A stretch of 64,000 nt of DNA from Paractinoplanes toevensis (GCF_018332695.1 NZ_BOQN01000039.1:26113-90112), one strand, 5' to 3'. Positions 1 to 8,169 are shown, counted from the first letter of the stretch. Numbers and translations: made by a program. The notes: generated by a model from the sequence alone, not told the origin.

Positions 1-1
1 G

Positions 2-298
2 CTCAAAGCGGTACGAACCTTCGTGAAGGAGTACACCCTGCTGGCCGACAAAGCGGTCGGTCTGGTGAAAACCGCCTGGGGCTCCACGGCGACGGTCAGC
101 CCGGCGGGCCCGCTCAAGGTCATCGGCTGGCCGGGCATGACGGTCAACGTCAAGACCACCACGTCGGCGCCGGCCTCCGGCGTCACCCAGGGCCAGGTGG
201 TGGGTGCGGTCGAGGCCTCCGGCGTACGGGTGGACCTGTCGACCGACGCGGCCACCACCGAACCCACGTTCTGGTGGAAGGTCAAGCGGAAGCCCTGA
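2..298 (+). CDS. C-terminal part of a secreted cell-wall protein, probably D-Ala-D-Ala carboxypeptidase (partial)
   Basis: The reading frame is open from the window edge to TGA at 296-298, so only the last 98 residues are present. The fragment is a beta-rich tail ending in a Trp-Trp-Lys-Val pattern followed by basic residues. It resembles the C-terminal beta-sandwich of actinobacterial low-molecular-weight penicillin-binding proteins (PBP5 type), which process peptidoglycan side chains outside the membrane. The catalytic domain lies upstream of the window, so this assignment rests on the tail alone and is tentative. It could be another secreted protein. The gene converges on the phosphoribosyltransferase gene and their 3' ends overlap by 17 bases. 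Confidence 0.45.
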   Translation, partial: LKAVRTFVKEYTLLADKAVGLVKTAWGSTATVSPAGPLKVIGWPGMTVNVKTTTSAPASGVTQGQVVGAVEASGVRVDLSTDAATTEPTFWWKVKRKP

Positions 299-953
299 CC
301 CCCCGCATCGCGGCGTCGACATCGTCGTCGGTGAGCTGGTGGAAGTCGCCGTACCACTCGCCGACGGCCCGGAACGACGACGGCGCGCTCAGGCAGACGA
401 CCTCGTCGGCCTCGGCGGACAGGGCGTCCTGGGCGGCGGGCGAGCAGACCGGGACGGCGAGGAGAAGCCGCTGCGGGTGGTCCGCACGCAGCCGGCGCAG
501 CGCCGCCCGGGCGGTCACGCCGGTGGCCAGGCCGTCGTCGACCAGCACCACGACCCGGCCGGTGGCGTGCGGTGCGGGGCGGCCGGCGCGATATCGCCGT
601 ACCCGTCGGCTCAGTTCCTCCCGCTCGGCCGCGACGGTCCCGGCCAGGTCGTCCGCGGTGATCCCGAGCGCCTCGAGGATCGCCTGGTCGAAGACCGGCG
701 GGCCGTCCTCGGCGATCGCGCCCACGCCGAACTCGGGCCGTCCCGGTGCGCCGATCTTGCGGGCGAGCACGATGTCCAGGTCGCCGCCGGTCCGCGCGGC
801 CACCTGCGCGGCGACCGGCACTCCCCCGCGCGGCAACGCCAGTATCAAGGGTTTCCCGGTGCTCTCCCGCACCGCGTGGGCGACCTCGGCGGCGAGTTGG
901 CGGCCGGCGTCGTCGCGGTCGGCGAAGATCAGCGGAGATGAGCCGCGAACCAC
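282..953 (-). CDS. phosphoribosyltransferase family protein
   Basis: This 223-residue protein is a stand-alone type I phosphoribosyltransferase domain. The PRPP-binding loop is the acidic-acidic-GLATGVTA motif in the second half, preceded by a hydrophobic strand. An Arg-Gly-Gly-Val-Pro-Val segment near residue 43 is typical of the COG1926 group. Such proteins bind PRPP, but their acceptor is unknown; they are usually not ordinary salvage enzymes. The start overlaps the end of the upstream alpha/beta-hydrolase gene by 25 bases, so the two are probably one transcript and translationally coupled. The hydrolase-PRTase pairing recurs in actinobacteria, sometimes as a fusion, which supports a joint but undefined role. 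Confidence 0.85.
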   Translation of the reverse strand: MVRGSSPLIFADRDDAGRQLAAEVAHAVRESTGKPLILALPRGGVPVAAQVAARTGGDLDIVLARKIGAPGRPEFGVGAIAEDGPPVFDQAILEALGITADDLAGTVAAEREELSRRVRRYRAGRPAPHATGRVVVLVDDGLATGVTARAALRRLRADHPQRLLLAVPVCSPAAQDALSAEADEVVCLSAPSSFRAVGEWYGDFHQLTDDDVDAAMRGVRASA

Positions 954-1570
954 GTTCCCGCCTCCTCGGCCACCACGGCGAGCGCGCCCGGCTCCTCGAA
1001 CAGGTGCGTCGCGTCCGGGACGATGCGCAGCTCGGCGGTCACCGTCATGGTTTCCCGGGCCTGCTCGTTCAGGTCCAGCACGGCCACGTCCTTCGCGCCG
1101 ACCACGAACAGCGTCGGCGCCCGGACCTCGATGATCGCGGGACCGGCGAGGTCGGGCCGGCCGCCCCGGGAGACGACCGCGTGCACCTGGTCGGGGCGGG
1201 CCGCCGCGGCGACCAGGGCGGCCGCCGCCCCGGTGCTGGCCCCGAACAGCCCGACCGGCAGCATCCGGGTTTCCGGCCGCTCACCGAGCCAGTCGACGAG
1301 ACCGATCAGCCGGTCGGCGAGCAGCCCGATGTCGAACCGCAGGTGGTGGCTGCGGGCCTCGTCGACCTCCTCGGCGGGCGAGAGCAGGTCGACCAGCAGC
1401 GTGCCGAGGCCGCGCCGGGCCAGTTCGTCGGCGATGTGCCGGTTGCGCGGGCTGTGCCGGGAGCTGCCGCTGCCGTGCGCGAACACCACCACCCCGTGCG
1501 CGCCGCCGGGCAGGTTGAGGTCGCCCTCGAGTTCGGTCCCCGCCACCGGGAAGAGTGTCGCCGTCAGCAT
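929..1570 (-). CDS. dienelactone-hydrolase-like alpha/beta hydrolase
   Basis: A 213-residue cytoplasmic alpha/beta-hydrolase with no signal peptide. An early HGSGSSRHSPRN segment supplies the oxyanion region. The nucleophile elbow is GASTGAA in the middle, a G-x-S-x-G variant with Ser. The acid is probably in the VVGAKDVAVLDLN stretch, and the catalytic His is in the DATHLFEE motif near the C-terminus. The family hydrolyses esters or lactones; the substrate here is unknown. The start ATG at 1570 has GGAGGA directly in front, an unusually tight spacing. It is the first gene of a two-gene unit with the phosphoribosyltransferase. Confidence 0.85.
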   Translation of the reverse strand: MLTATLFPVAGTELEGDLNLPGGAHGVVVFAHGSGSSRHSPRNRHIADELARRGLGTLLVDLLSPAEEVDEARSHHLRFDIGLLADRLIGLVDWLGERPETRMLPVGLFGASTGAAAALVAAAARPDQVHAVVSRGGRPDLAGPAIIEVRAPTLFVVGAKDVAVLDLNEQARETMTVTAELRIVPDATHLFEEPGALAVVAEEAGTWFAAHLR

Positions 1571-1598
1571 TCCTCCGGCATACCCCCGATCGGCGGCC

Positions 1599-2171
1599 CT
1601 ATACGTCCGACATGTCCGGGCTCAGCAGAGCGCGGAGAGCACGCTCGGCGCTGGCGAACTCGACCGCCCGGCCGCTGAACAGCTCGCCGTACAGGACCGA
1701 CTCCATGATCCGCACGTAGAGGAAGGCCGGCGGGAACAGATCGTCGGTGGTCCGGCCGGCGCCGGCCTCGACGAAGATGTCGCGCTGGGCCAGGATCGCC
1801 CGGCGGTGCACCTCCCCCGACGGCGTGAACAGGACCCGCGCCGCGGTCTGCGGCTCGGCGCCGATGAACCGGCGCATCGGGCGGGACGCGCGCAGCCGCT
1901 CGGAGAAGCGGCGGGACACCTCGATCACGCCGTCCGGGCCGGCCTGGCGGCGGGCCGCCCGGGCCCGGGCGAGGAGCCGGTCACCGAGCAGCCAGAGTGC
2001 GTCGCCGAGCAGCGCGTCCCGGCTGCCCGCGACCCGGTAGAGGGTGGCCCGGCTGACCGCCAGCTGGGTGGCGAGCAGATCCATGTCGAGCGAACCGTAC
2101 GACCGGAACTGCCGCACCGCGCCGCGCACCACATCACCGTGGCCGATGACCTTGACGCTCGTGCCACCCAC
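1599..2171 (-). CDS. TetR-type transcriptional regulator (QsdR-like)
   Basis: A 190-residue regulator. The N-terminal region carries a helix-turn-helix with the pattern MDLLATQLAVSRATLYR, typical of the TetR fold, followed by a helical ligand-binding part that resembles the QsdR subgroup. The start is uncertain: GTG at 2171 is the most plausible codon because no ATG lies in frame upstream near the homologous region, but GGGGAG abuts it with no spacing. The gene is divergent from the cutinase gene across about 165 bases. Control of that gene, or of itself, is a reasonable inference that is not proven by the sequence. Confidence 0.75.
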   Translation of the reverse strand: MGGTSVKVIGHGDVVRGAVRQFRSYGSLDMDLLATQLAVSRATLYRVAGSRDALLGDALWLLGDRLLARARAARRQAGPDGVIEVSRRFSERLRASRPMRRFIGAEPQTAARVLFTPSGEVHRRAILAQRDIFVEAGAGRTTDDLFPPAFLYVRIMESVLYGELFSGRAVEFASAERALRALLSPDMSDV

Positions 2172-2213
2172 CTCCCCGCAGACCCGGTCCGGAATCGAGA
2201 TAACACCGCCGGG

Positions 2214-2224
2214 ACCGATTCGGT
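2214..2224. promoter_or_regulatory. candidate operator between TetR-type regulator and cutinase
   Basis: ACCGATTCGGT is a perfect inverted repeat of five bases around one central T. It lies 43 bases before the regulator start and 113 bases before the cutinase start. The symmetry and the divergent arrangement fit a TetR-family site, but the arms are short and a chance occurrence in this GC-rich DNA is possible. Confidence 0.3.
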
Positions 2225-2336
2225 TCAACGCCCCCGGCGCACCTGCGACGGCCGTCTCACGGTGCGCCCGATATTCGACCGACCTGCGGCGATGGCCCGT
2301 ACCAGCGGCCACCAGAAACCATCGTGGGGAGAGACC

Positions 2337-3215
2337 ATGCGTAGAAACCTCCGCACCGTCGCCGGCGCCGCCGCCGGCCTGGCCCTGGCGGCCGCCGCGG
2401 TCACCCTGATCCCGCACGCCGACGCGGCGACCGCGTCGTTCCGCCGCGGACCGGACCCGTCGGCGGCGAGCATCCGGGCCACCGACGGTCCGTTCGCCGT
2501 CACCCGTACGACGGTCGCCCGCTCGAGCGTGAGCGGCTTCGGCGGCGGCGACATCTTCGCGCCGACCGACACGAGTCAGGGCACCTTCGGCGCGGTGGCG
2601 ATCGCCCCCGGCTTCACCGCCACCCGCAGCAGCATGGCGTGGCTGGCGCCGCGGATCGCGTCACAGGGCTTCGTGGTGTTCAACATCGACACCCTGACCA
2701 CCTCGGACCAGCCCGCCCAGCGCGGCCGCGAACTGCTGGCCGCCCTGGACTTCCTGACCGGCACCAGCAGCGTACGGGCGAAGATCGACAAGAGCCGGCT
2801 GGCCGTGATGGGCCACTCGATGGGCGGCGGCGGCACCCTGGAGGCGGCCCGCTCCCGCCCGTCACTGAAGGCGGCCGTCCCGTTGACCCCCTGGGACCTG
2901 ACCAAGAACTTCGCCGGCGTCAGCGTCCCCACCATGATCATCGGAGCGCAGGCGGACACCATCGCCCCGGTCCGGCAGCACTCCGAACGGTTCTTCGCGA
3001 GCCTGCCGTCCACTACCGACACCGGTTACCTGGAGCTGGCCGGGGCATCCCACTTCGCCCCGAACATCCCGAACACGACGATCGCCGCGACCAGCGTGGC
3101 GTGGCTGAAACGCTTCGTCGACGCCGACACCCGCTTCGAGCAGTTCCTCTGCCCGGGCCCGGCCACCGGCGCCACGGTCAGCCAGTACGAGACGAACTGC
3201 CCGCACCGCGGCTGA
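2337..3215 (+). CDS. secreted cutinase / polyester hydrolase (PET-hydrolase family)
   Basis: A 292-residue secreted serine esterase with a strong resemblance, recalled from memory, to Thermobifida cutinases that hydrolyse cutin, aliphatic polyesters and PET. A signal peptide covers residues 1-30 and ends in ADA. Ser161 sits in the GHSMGGG elbow, Asp207 in GAQADTIAP and His239 in GASHFAPN. The oxyanion position following PG is Phe93 where Thermobifida enzymes have Tyr, and Trp186 follows PLTP. Cys272 and Cys288 frame the C-terminal tail as the usual disulfide. Length and order match the family end to end. ATG 2337 has GGGGAGAG just upstream. A strong hairpin follows the stop. A TetR-type gene is divergent. 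Confidence 0.95.
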   Translation: MRRNLRTVAGAAAGLALAAAAVTLIPHADAATASFRRGPDPSAASIRATDGPFAVTRTTVARSSVSGFGGGDIFAPTDTSQGTFGAVAIAPGFTATRSSMAWLAPRIASQGFVVFNIDTLTTSDQPAQRGRELLAALDFLTGTSSVRAKIDKSRLAVMGHSMGGGGTLEAARSRPSLKAAVPLTPWDLTKNFAGVSVPTMIIGAQADTIAPVRQHSERFFASLPSTTDTGYLELAGASHFAPNIPNTTIAATSVAWLKRFVDADTRFEQFLCPGPATGATVSQYETNCPHRG

Positions 3216-3225
3216 CGCCCTCGAG

Positions 3226-3253
3226 GGGTGGTTCCACCGCGGTGGAACCATCC
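3226..3253 (+). terminator. hairpin terminator after cutinase gene
   Basis: A 13-base stem (3226-3238 against 3241-3253, one G-T pair) with a minimal turn starts 10 bases after the cutinase stop. No U tract follows, as is common in actinobacteria. Confidence 0.7.
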
Positions 3254-3298
3254 CTTACGGGGTGTGGGGCCACGGAATTCAGGGTGACGTCGGAGTCC

Positions 3299-4129
3299 AT
3301 GCCGGATGGCCCGGCGGGCGTGAACGACCAGGCTCCATGCATGGCGGTCAACGGGGGGACGCGGCTGCGGCCGCGGGGAAACAATGTCGATCGGGTGCGT
3401 CTGCTGCCGCAGGTGGCCGTGATGGTCGCGGCCGTCGCGGCGTACTTCCTGGTTCGGGGCGCCACTCAGGCGGCCACCGCCGAGGCGGTGCGCAACGCGC
3501 ATTCCGTGGTCGGCCTGGAACGCGCGCTCGGGCTCTTCCACGAGCCCGGCTGGCAGGCCTCGGTGATGGGAATGCCGTTCCTGCGTACGGTGCTGAACGA
3601 CATCTACATCTGGGGTCATTGGCCGGTCATCGCGGTGACGTTGATCTGGCTGGCGCGGCGGCATCCCGCCGTCTACCTGCGGGCCCGCGACACGATGCTG
3701 CTGTCCGGCGGGATCGGCCTGATCATCTTCACCGCGTTCCCGGTGGCGCCGCCACGGCTGGCCGGTCTCGGCATGTCCGACACCGTCACCGCCGGGGCGC
3801 ACGCCTACCGGGTGTTGCAGCCGGCCATGTTCACCAACCAGTACGCCGCCATGCCGAGCCTGCACGTCGGCTGGGACCTGGTCATGGGGCTGGCCATCGC
3901 GACCGCGTCCGGGCACCTGCTGCTGCGGCTGATCGCGGTCACCCTGCCGGTGGCGATGGTGATCACCGTGCTGTGCACCGCGAACCACTATCTCGTCGAC
4001 GCGATCGCCGGTGCGGCCCTGACCACCCTGTGCTGGCTGATCGTCGGATCGGCCCGCCGGGCCCGCCGGGTGGAACCGCTGCCCCGGGGGGACTTCGATC
4101 GGGTGCCGGCCCTGGCCGGCCGGCGCTGA
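3299..4129 (+). CDS. PAP2-superfamily integral membrane phosphatase
   Basis: About 276 residues with several membrane helices. The PAP2 superfamily (lipid phosphatases and inositol phosphoryl transferases) is shown by the PSLHVGW motif carrying a phosphatase His, and by a later NHYLVDAIAGA segment with the second catalytic His and Asp. The arrangement resembles the inositolphosphotransferase/Aur1 branch more than classical PgpB. The role is probably dephosphorylation or head-group transfer on a membrane lipid. ATG 3299 has GGAG three bases upstream; ATG 3341 is an equally possible start (262 residues) that keeps all membrane segments. No operon partner on this strand. Confidence 0.8.
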   Translation: MPDGPAGVNDQAPCMAVNGGTRLRPRGNNVDRVRLLPQVAVMVAAVAAYFLVRGATQAATAEAVRNAHSVVGLERALGLFHEPGWQASVMGMPFLRTVLNDIYIWGHWPVIAVTLIWLARRHPAVYLRARDTMLLSGGIGLIIFTAFPVAPPRLAGLGMSDTVTAGAHAYRVLQPAMFTNQYAAMPSLHVGWDLVMGLAIATASGHLLLRLIAVTLPVAMVITVLCTANHYLVDAIAGAALTTLCWLIVGSARRARRVEPLPRGDFDRVPALAGRR

Positions 4130-4131
4130 GC

Positions 4132-5406
4132 TCAGCGGACCAGGGAAGGCAGCCACTCCGAGAAGGCCGGGACGTACGCCAGCAGCAGGATGGTCGCGAA
4201 CATGACGGCCATGAACGGCAGCATCGGGCGGATCAGGTCGACCACCCGGATCTTCGCCAGGCCGGTCACGATGAAGCTGGCCGAGCCGAGCGGCGGCGTG
4301 ACCAGCGAGATGCCGAACACCGCCAGGCTGAAGATGGCGAAGTGCAGCTCGCCCATGCCGGCCTGGGCGGCCAGCGGCAGGAACAGCGGGATCAGCACGA
4401 CCAGGGCGGGGATGCCGTCGAGCAGGGCGCCGAGAATCCAGAAGAGGATCATGAGGATGGTGACGAAGACCAGATAGTTGCCGGTGAACTGGCTGGTCCA
4501 GTCGGCCAGTTCGACACCGACCTGGTCGTAGGCGAGCATGAAGGCGAGCAGCTGCGCCACCCCGACCAGGGACAGCACCACACCGCTGATGCGCCCGGCG
4601 TTGACCAGGATGGTCCCCCAGTCGGACCGGGACACGCTGCGGTAACCGACCGCCAGCAGCACGGCGTAGAGAACGGCGACGGCGGCGGCCTCGGTGGCGG
4701 TGAAGATGCCGGCCAGGATGCCACCGAGAATGATGACCGGGGCGCCGAGCGGCAGCATCGCCGACACCGCGGCCCGGCCGAGCGCCGCCGCGGTGACCTC
4801 GACCCGTTCGCCGGTCGGCTCGACGTACTTGGCGTAGAAGTAGATGACCACACCCTTGGCCACCGCGACCACGGCCGCCGGGATGAGCGCCGCGAGGAAG
4901 AGATCGCGGATCGAGATCTGCGCGACCGTGCCCAGCACGATCATGGTGATCGAGGGTGGGATGAGAATGCCGGTGCCGGACGCGGCCGCCACGATCGCCG
5001 CGGCCCAGGGCCGCCGGTAGCCCGCCTTGGCCATCGGCGGGATCATGGTCGAGCCGATCGCCGCCGCGTCGGCGTTGACCGAGCCGGAAAGACCGGAGAA
5101 GAGCATGGTGGACGCGACCACGCTCATCCCTAGACCGCCGGGCAGCCAGCCCACCAGCATGGTGACGAAACGGACCAGGCGTTCGGCGGCGCCGGAGCGG
5201 TGCAGGATCTCACCGGTGAGCACGAACAACGGGATGGCCAGCAGCGTGAAGCTGTCCAGGCCGTGATAGACCGACTGCGCCGCCGCGGACAGCGGCAGGC
5301 CGTCCCACCAGGCCTGGGCCAGTCCGACCGTGCCGAGGGCGGCGACCACGGGGACGCCGATGAGGATGAGCGCGACAATGCCCACGAAGCCGACCGCGAG
5401 GGTCAC
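4132..5406 (-). CDS. dctM: TRAP transporter large permease subunit (DctM family)
   Basis: A 424-residue, very hydrophobic protein with about twelve membrane segments, the usual size for the large ion-coupled channel subunit of tripartite ATP-independent periplasmic transporters. Family traits are the long re-entrant hydrophobic stretches, the PPS segment after GTGILI, and the final LVTPPLGSASF region. The start is GTG at 5406, whose bases overlap the dctQ stop (GTGA), so translation is coupled. It is the last gene of dctP-dctQ-dctM, which is preceded by an IclR gene on the same strand and operator-like sites. Confidence 0.93.
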   Translation of the reverse strand: MTLAVGFVGIVALILIGVPVVAALGTVGLAQAWWDGLPLSAAAQSVYHGLDSFTLLAIPLFVLTGEILHRSGAAERLVRFVTMLVGWLPGGLGMSVVASTMLFSGLSGSVNADAAAIGSTMIPPMAKAGYRRPWAAAIVAAASGTGILIPPSITMIVLGTVAQISIRDLFLAALIPAAVVAVAKGVVIYFYAKYVEPTGERVEVTAAALGRAAVSAMLPLGAPVIILGGILAGIFTATEAAAVAVLYAVLLAVGYRSVSRSDWGTILVNAGRISGVVLSLVGVAQLLAFMLAYDQVGVELADWTSQFTGNYLVFVTILMILFWILGALLDGIPALVVLIPLFLPLAAQAGMGELHFAIFSLAVFGISLVTPPLGSASFIVTGLAKIRVVDLIRPMLPFMAVMFATILLLAYVPAFSEWLPSLVR

Positions 5407-5906
5407 ACGCCACCCCCGACCAGGTCGACCTCGGCACTGACCTCGTCCGGCAACGGCTGCGGGGCGATGAGCTCGACGACGACGTGCAGCAGGCCGAGCG
5501 CCGAGCCGAGCGGAATGGCCAGCAGGATGGTCCACAACGGAAGCCCGGCGGGAGTGGTCACGTCCCGTTGCTCACTGATGTATTGGACGGTGCCGACGCC
5601 GAGCGCGAGCAGGACGCCGCCGAGGAAGACGAGTTCGACGGAGCGGACGACGCGTCGCCCGCGGTCGGACAGCCGGCGTTCGTACAGGTTCAGGGTGACG
5701 TGGGCGTTGTCCCGCACCCCGATCGCGAAGCCGACGAACGCCACGTAGAGCAGCAGCCCGGTGGCCACCTCGGTGGACCACGAGAGCGGCTGCGACAAGG
5801 CGTACCGGAAGAAGACCTGGGCCAGGATGACCGCGACGATCCCGATGAGCAGCAGCCCGATGAGAATGTTCTCGGCGAGCGTGACCGCTCGCAGTGCCGC
5901 TCTCAT
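5403..5906 (-). CDS. dctQ: TRAP transporter small permease subunit (DctQ family)
   Basis: A 167-residue protein with four predicted membrane helices. The second half of helix 1 leads to FFRYAL, and Trp-Ser-Thr-Glu-Val-Ala follows, the typical signature of the DctQ/YiaM subunit. It joins the solute receptor to the large subunit. The ATG at 5906 overlaps the dctP stop as ATGA, and the stop overlaps the dctM start. This gives three genes with two four-base overlaps, expected for a stoichiometric complex. Confidence 0.92.
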   Translation of the reverse strand: MRAALRAVTLAENILIGLLLIGIVAVILAQVFFRYALSQPLSWSTEVATGLLLYVAFVGFAIGVRDNAHVTLNLYERRLSDRGRRVVRSVELVFLGGVLLALGVGTVQYISEQRDVTTPAGLPLWTILLAIPLGSALGLLHVVVELIAPQPLPDEVSAEVDLVGGGV

Positions 5907-6892
5907 GCGACCGGGAGAAGCTTCATCAGGTCGCCGAACGTCGGCCGGTACTTGTCGAACACCGGTTTCAGGGCGGTTTGCATGGATGCCACGTCGACGT
6001 CGTCGTTGGAGGTGGCGCCGGCGTCCTGGGCCTTCTTCACGAAGATGTCGGTCTGCGTGTTCCACAGCTCGCGTTCGTGATCCTGGGTCAGCTTGCCGGC
6101 CTGCACCAGCGCGTCCTGCACGTCGGCCGGCTGCTCGGCGAAGAACTTCTTGCTCACCATCAGTACGTCGACGCCGAGCTGGTGACGAGTCCAGGACCAG
6201 TGCTTCGCCTCCTCGACCTGCTTGCTGGAGACGTAGTAGATCGGGTTGTTCTCCGCGCCGTCGATCACGCCTTGCTGCAGCGCCGAGTAGATCTCGGTGG
6301 CCGGCAGCGGGGTGGCCTGCGCGCCGAGGGCGTTGAACGAGTCGACGGTCACCGGGTTCTGCGGCACGCGGAGACGCAGGCCCTTGAGGTCGGCGGCACC
6401 GTGCACCGGCCGCTTGGTGTTGTAGACGTTGCGGGTGCCGGTGTAGAACCACGACAGTACGGTCAGGCCGACGCCGTCCAGGATCTTCTTGCATTCGTCG
6501 CCGAGCGGGCCGGACAGGGCGGTGAAGCCGTCCTCCGGTTTGGCGAACGCGTACGGCAGGGAGAGCACGCCGAGCCGCTTGTCGAACGCGGTGAGGTTGC
6601 TGAACAGCGACTTCGACATCTGCAGGGTGCCGCTGCGGACCTGCTCGTTCATCCGGTTCGAGTCGCCCAGGGTGGCGTTCGGGAAGACCTTCACCTCATA
6701 CTTGCCGCCGGTCAGCGACTTCACCTGATCGCCGAACCAGCGCTCCGCCGCGATCTCCGGATTGTCCTCGGCCACATCGTCGCCGAGCCGGATCGTGGTG
6801 GCACCCCCGCCGCCGCCCGGGTGCCGGCTGCAGGCACCCAGCCCGCCGGCCGCGACGGCCAACGAGAGCGACAGCACGCTTCGCCTGTTCAT
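5903..6892 (-). CDS. dctP: TRAP transporter solute-binding lipoprotein (DctP family)
   Basis: A 329-residue extracytoplasmic binding protein. The N-terminus has a signal peptide ending in a lipobox (LGAC) at about residue 21, so the protein is probably lipid-anchored as expected in a Gram-positive. The family hallmark is the LKGLRLRVPQNP region with the carboxylate-binding Arg, followed by GVIDGAENNP. Family ligands are mostly organic acids and sugar acids. Start ATG 6892 has GGAGG eight bases upstream. The nearby IclR gene and pectinesterase suggest a sugar acid such as galacturonate, but the sequence does not fix the ligand. Confidence 0.93.
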   Translation of the reverse strand: MNRRSVLSLSLAVAAGGLGACSRHPGGGGGATTIRLGDDVAEDNPEIAAERWFGDQVKSLTGGKYEVKVFPNATLGDSNRMNEQVRSGTLQMSKSLFSNLTAFDKRLGVLSLPYAFAKPEDGFTALSGPLGDECKKILDGVGLTVLSWFYTGTRNVYNTKRPVHGAADLKGLRLRVPQNPVTVDSFNALGAQATPLPATEIYSALQQGVIDGAENNPIYYVSSKQVEEAKHWSWTRHQLGVDVLMVSKKFFAEQPADVQDALVQAGKLTQDHERELWNTQTDIFVKKAQDAGATSNDDVDVASMQTALKPVFDKYRPTFGDLMKLLPVA

Positions 6893-6912
6893 GACACGCT
6901 CCTCCGGAGTAC

Positions 6913-6928
6913 GTCTACATATGTGGAC
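6913..6928. promoter_or_regulatory. IclR-type operator upstream of dctP
   Basis: GTCTACATATGTGGAC is a 16-base near-perfect palindrome (seven of eight positions in each arm). It starts 21 bases upstream of the dctP start. The same sequence type occurs at 7897-7912 next to the IclR gene and, degenerate, at 6985-7000. The recurrence makes it a good candidate binding site for the adjacent IclR protein. Confidence 0.75.
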
Positions 6929-6984
6929 AGTGTCTTCACTGAAGATTTGACTGCCAACGTAGAGACTTACTTCAATCCGGTCAA

Positions 6985-7000
6985 GCACACGTATGTGGAC
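6985..7000. promoter_or_regulatory. second, degenerate IclR-type operator upstream of dctP
   Basis: The right half ATGTGGAC is identical to that at 6921-6928, and the left half GCACACGT matches five of eight consensus positions. It lies 72 bases upstream of the first site (start to start), so cooperative binding is possible. Confidence is lower than for the other two. Confidence 0.5.
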
Positions 7001-7052
7001 ATGATCTAGATAGACAGATTGAAACTTTGGCCGCACTCGTGATGCCGAGCGA

Positions 7053-7874
7053 CTAGCGGATGCCTTCGCGGCGGAGCGTGCGCGCGAGCGCCTCGGTGTG
7101 GCGGATGACCGCCTCCGCCACCTCCTCGACATGCTTGCCGGTCGCCAGGTGCGTCGGCATCGAGCAGGACACGGCGTCGGTCGCGGGGATGCGGTAACCG
7201 ACCGCCACCGCCACGCACGCCACCCCCTCGGTGCCCTGTTCCCGCTCGACGGCCCAGCCGCGCTTGCGCACCACGTCCAGTTCCGCATGCAGCGCCGCCC
7301 GCTCGACGATCGTGTTCGCGGTGATCGCGGTCAGCTCGCCGGGCAGCAGGGCGTCGACCTCCGCCTCGGTCAGGTCGGCGAGCAGTGCCTGGCCGAGCGC
7401 GGTGACGTGGGCCGGCAGCCGGCGGCCGACCCGGGACACCAGGCGGACCGAGTTGCGCGACTCACGGCTGGCCAGATACAGCACGTGCGCGTCGTCGCGG
7501 CGGGCGTAATGGATGGTGTAGCCGATCTCGGTGCGCAGGTCCTCGAGCGTCTCGCAAGCTGACCGGAGGGCAGGGTCGCGGTCGAGGTAGGCCGTGCCGG
7601 ACAGCAGCGCATGCGGGCCGACGCCGAAGGCCGAACCGCTCTCGTCGGTCTCCACCCACTTCAGGTCGCGCAGGGTACGCACCAGCGCGTGCAGGCTGGA
7701 CCGCGGGTAACCCATGCGCTCCTGCAGCTCCGACAGCGTGAGGCGGGTCGGCGATGCGGCCAGCGTCTCGAGGATCTTCACCGTGCGCTCGGCCGACTTG
7801 ACCGGTGACACATCGTTGACGGTCGCTGACTCGGGCGCGGACGGCCGGGCGGAGCGCGGACGGGCGTTGGGCAT
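7053..7874 (-). CDS. IclR-family transcriptional regulator
   Basis: A 273-residue regulator. The N-terminal winged helix-turn-helix lies at residues 30-85 (SAERTVKILETLA followed by LTLSELQERMGYPRSSLHALV). The C-terminal effector domain holds the typical ALGQALLADL and GVACVAVAVG segments. IclR proteins regulate catabolic genes in response to small carboxylates, and members such as KdgR control pectin breakdown. Start options are ATG 7874 (GGAG nearby) or ATG 7886. An operator-like palindrome lies 23 bases upstream, fitting autoregulation. The gene precedes the TRAP operon on the same strand and is divergent from pectinesterase. Confidence 0.93.
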   Translation of the reverse strand: MPNARPRSARPSAPESATVNDVSPVKSAERTVKILETLAASPTRLTLSELQERMGYPRSSLHALVRTLRDLKWVETDESGSAFGVGPHALLSGTAYLDRDPALRSACETLEDLRTEIGYTIHYARRDDAHVLYLASRESRNSVRLVSRVGRRLPAHVTALGQALLADLTEAEVDALLPGELTAITANTIVERAALHAELDVVRKRGWAVEREQGTEGVACVAVAVGYRIPATDAVSCSMPTHLATGKHVEEVAEAVIRHTEALARTLRREGIR

Positions 7875-7896
7875 GAGCTCCACCATAGCGATGGGC

Positions 7897-7912
7897 GTCC
7901 ACATTTGTAGAC
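7897..7912. promoter_or_regulatory. IclR-type operator upstream of the IclR gene
   Basis: GTCCACATTTGTAGAC matches the sites upstream of dctP and has the same GTC-ACAT / TGT-GAC symmetry. It sits between the divergent IclR and pectinesterase genes, closest to the IclR start, so autoregulation is likely. Control of pectinesterase over 258 bases is possible but less sure. Confidence 0.7.
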
Positions 7913-7957
7913 GCGAGGCACATCCTGGACGGCCGCGCGTCGGCCCGTACGCCGGAC

Positions 7958-7973
7958 TTGCATTTATTTGCAT
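7958..7973. promoter_or_regulatory. direct repeat upstream of pectinesterase
   Basis: TTGCAT occurs twice with starts exactly ten bases apart, one helical turn, in an AT-rich island within otherwise GC-rich DNA. It lies about 200 bases before the pectinesterase start and could be an activator or sigma-factor site. Nothing else recognisable lies between 7913 and 8169. Confidence 0.35.
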
Positions 7974-8169
7974 CGATTGACCGGGCTCCGTGGACGGTCG
8001 TAGGGTTTCGGTTGCTCGACCGGCACCTCGCCGTCCTGACCGACGGCACTCCTCGACCGGTGCCGGCGTGCCGATACCGCCGTGTGGCGGTGCCCCGCGA
8101 TCCACCGCCGCGAGGCACGGCCGGCGGTGCGGCGCGACCCGCTTCCGCACCAGACCGAGGAGTTCCACC

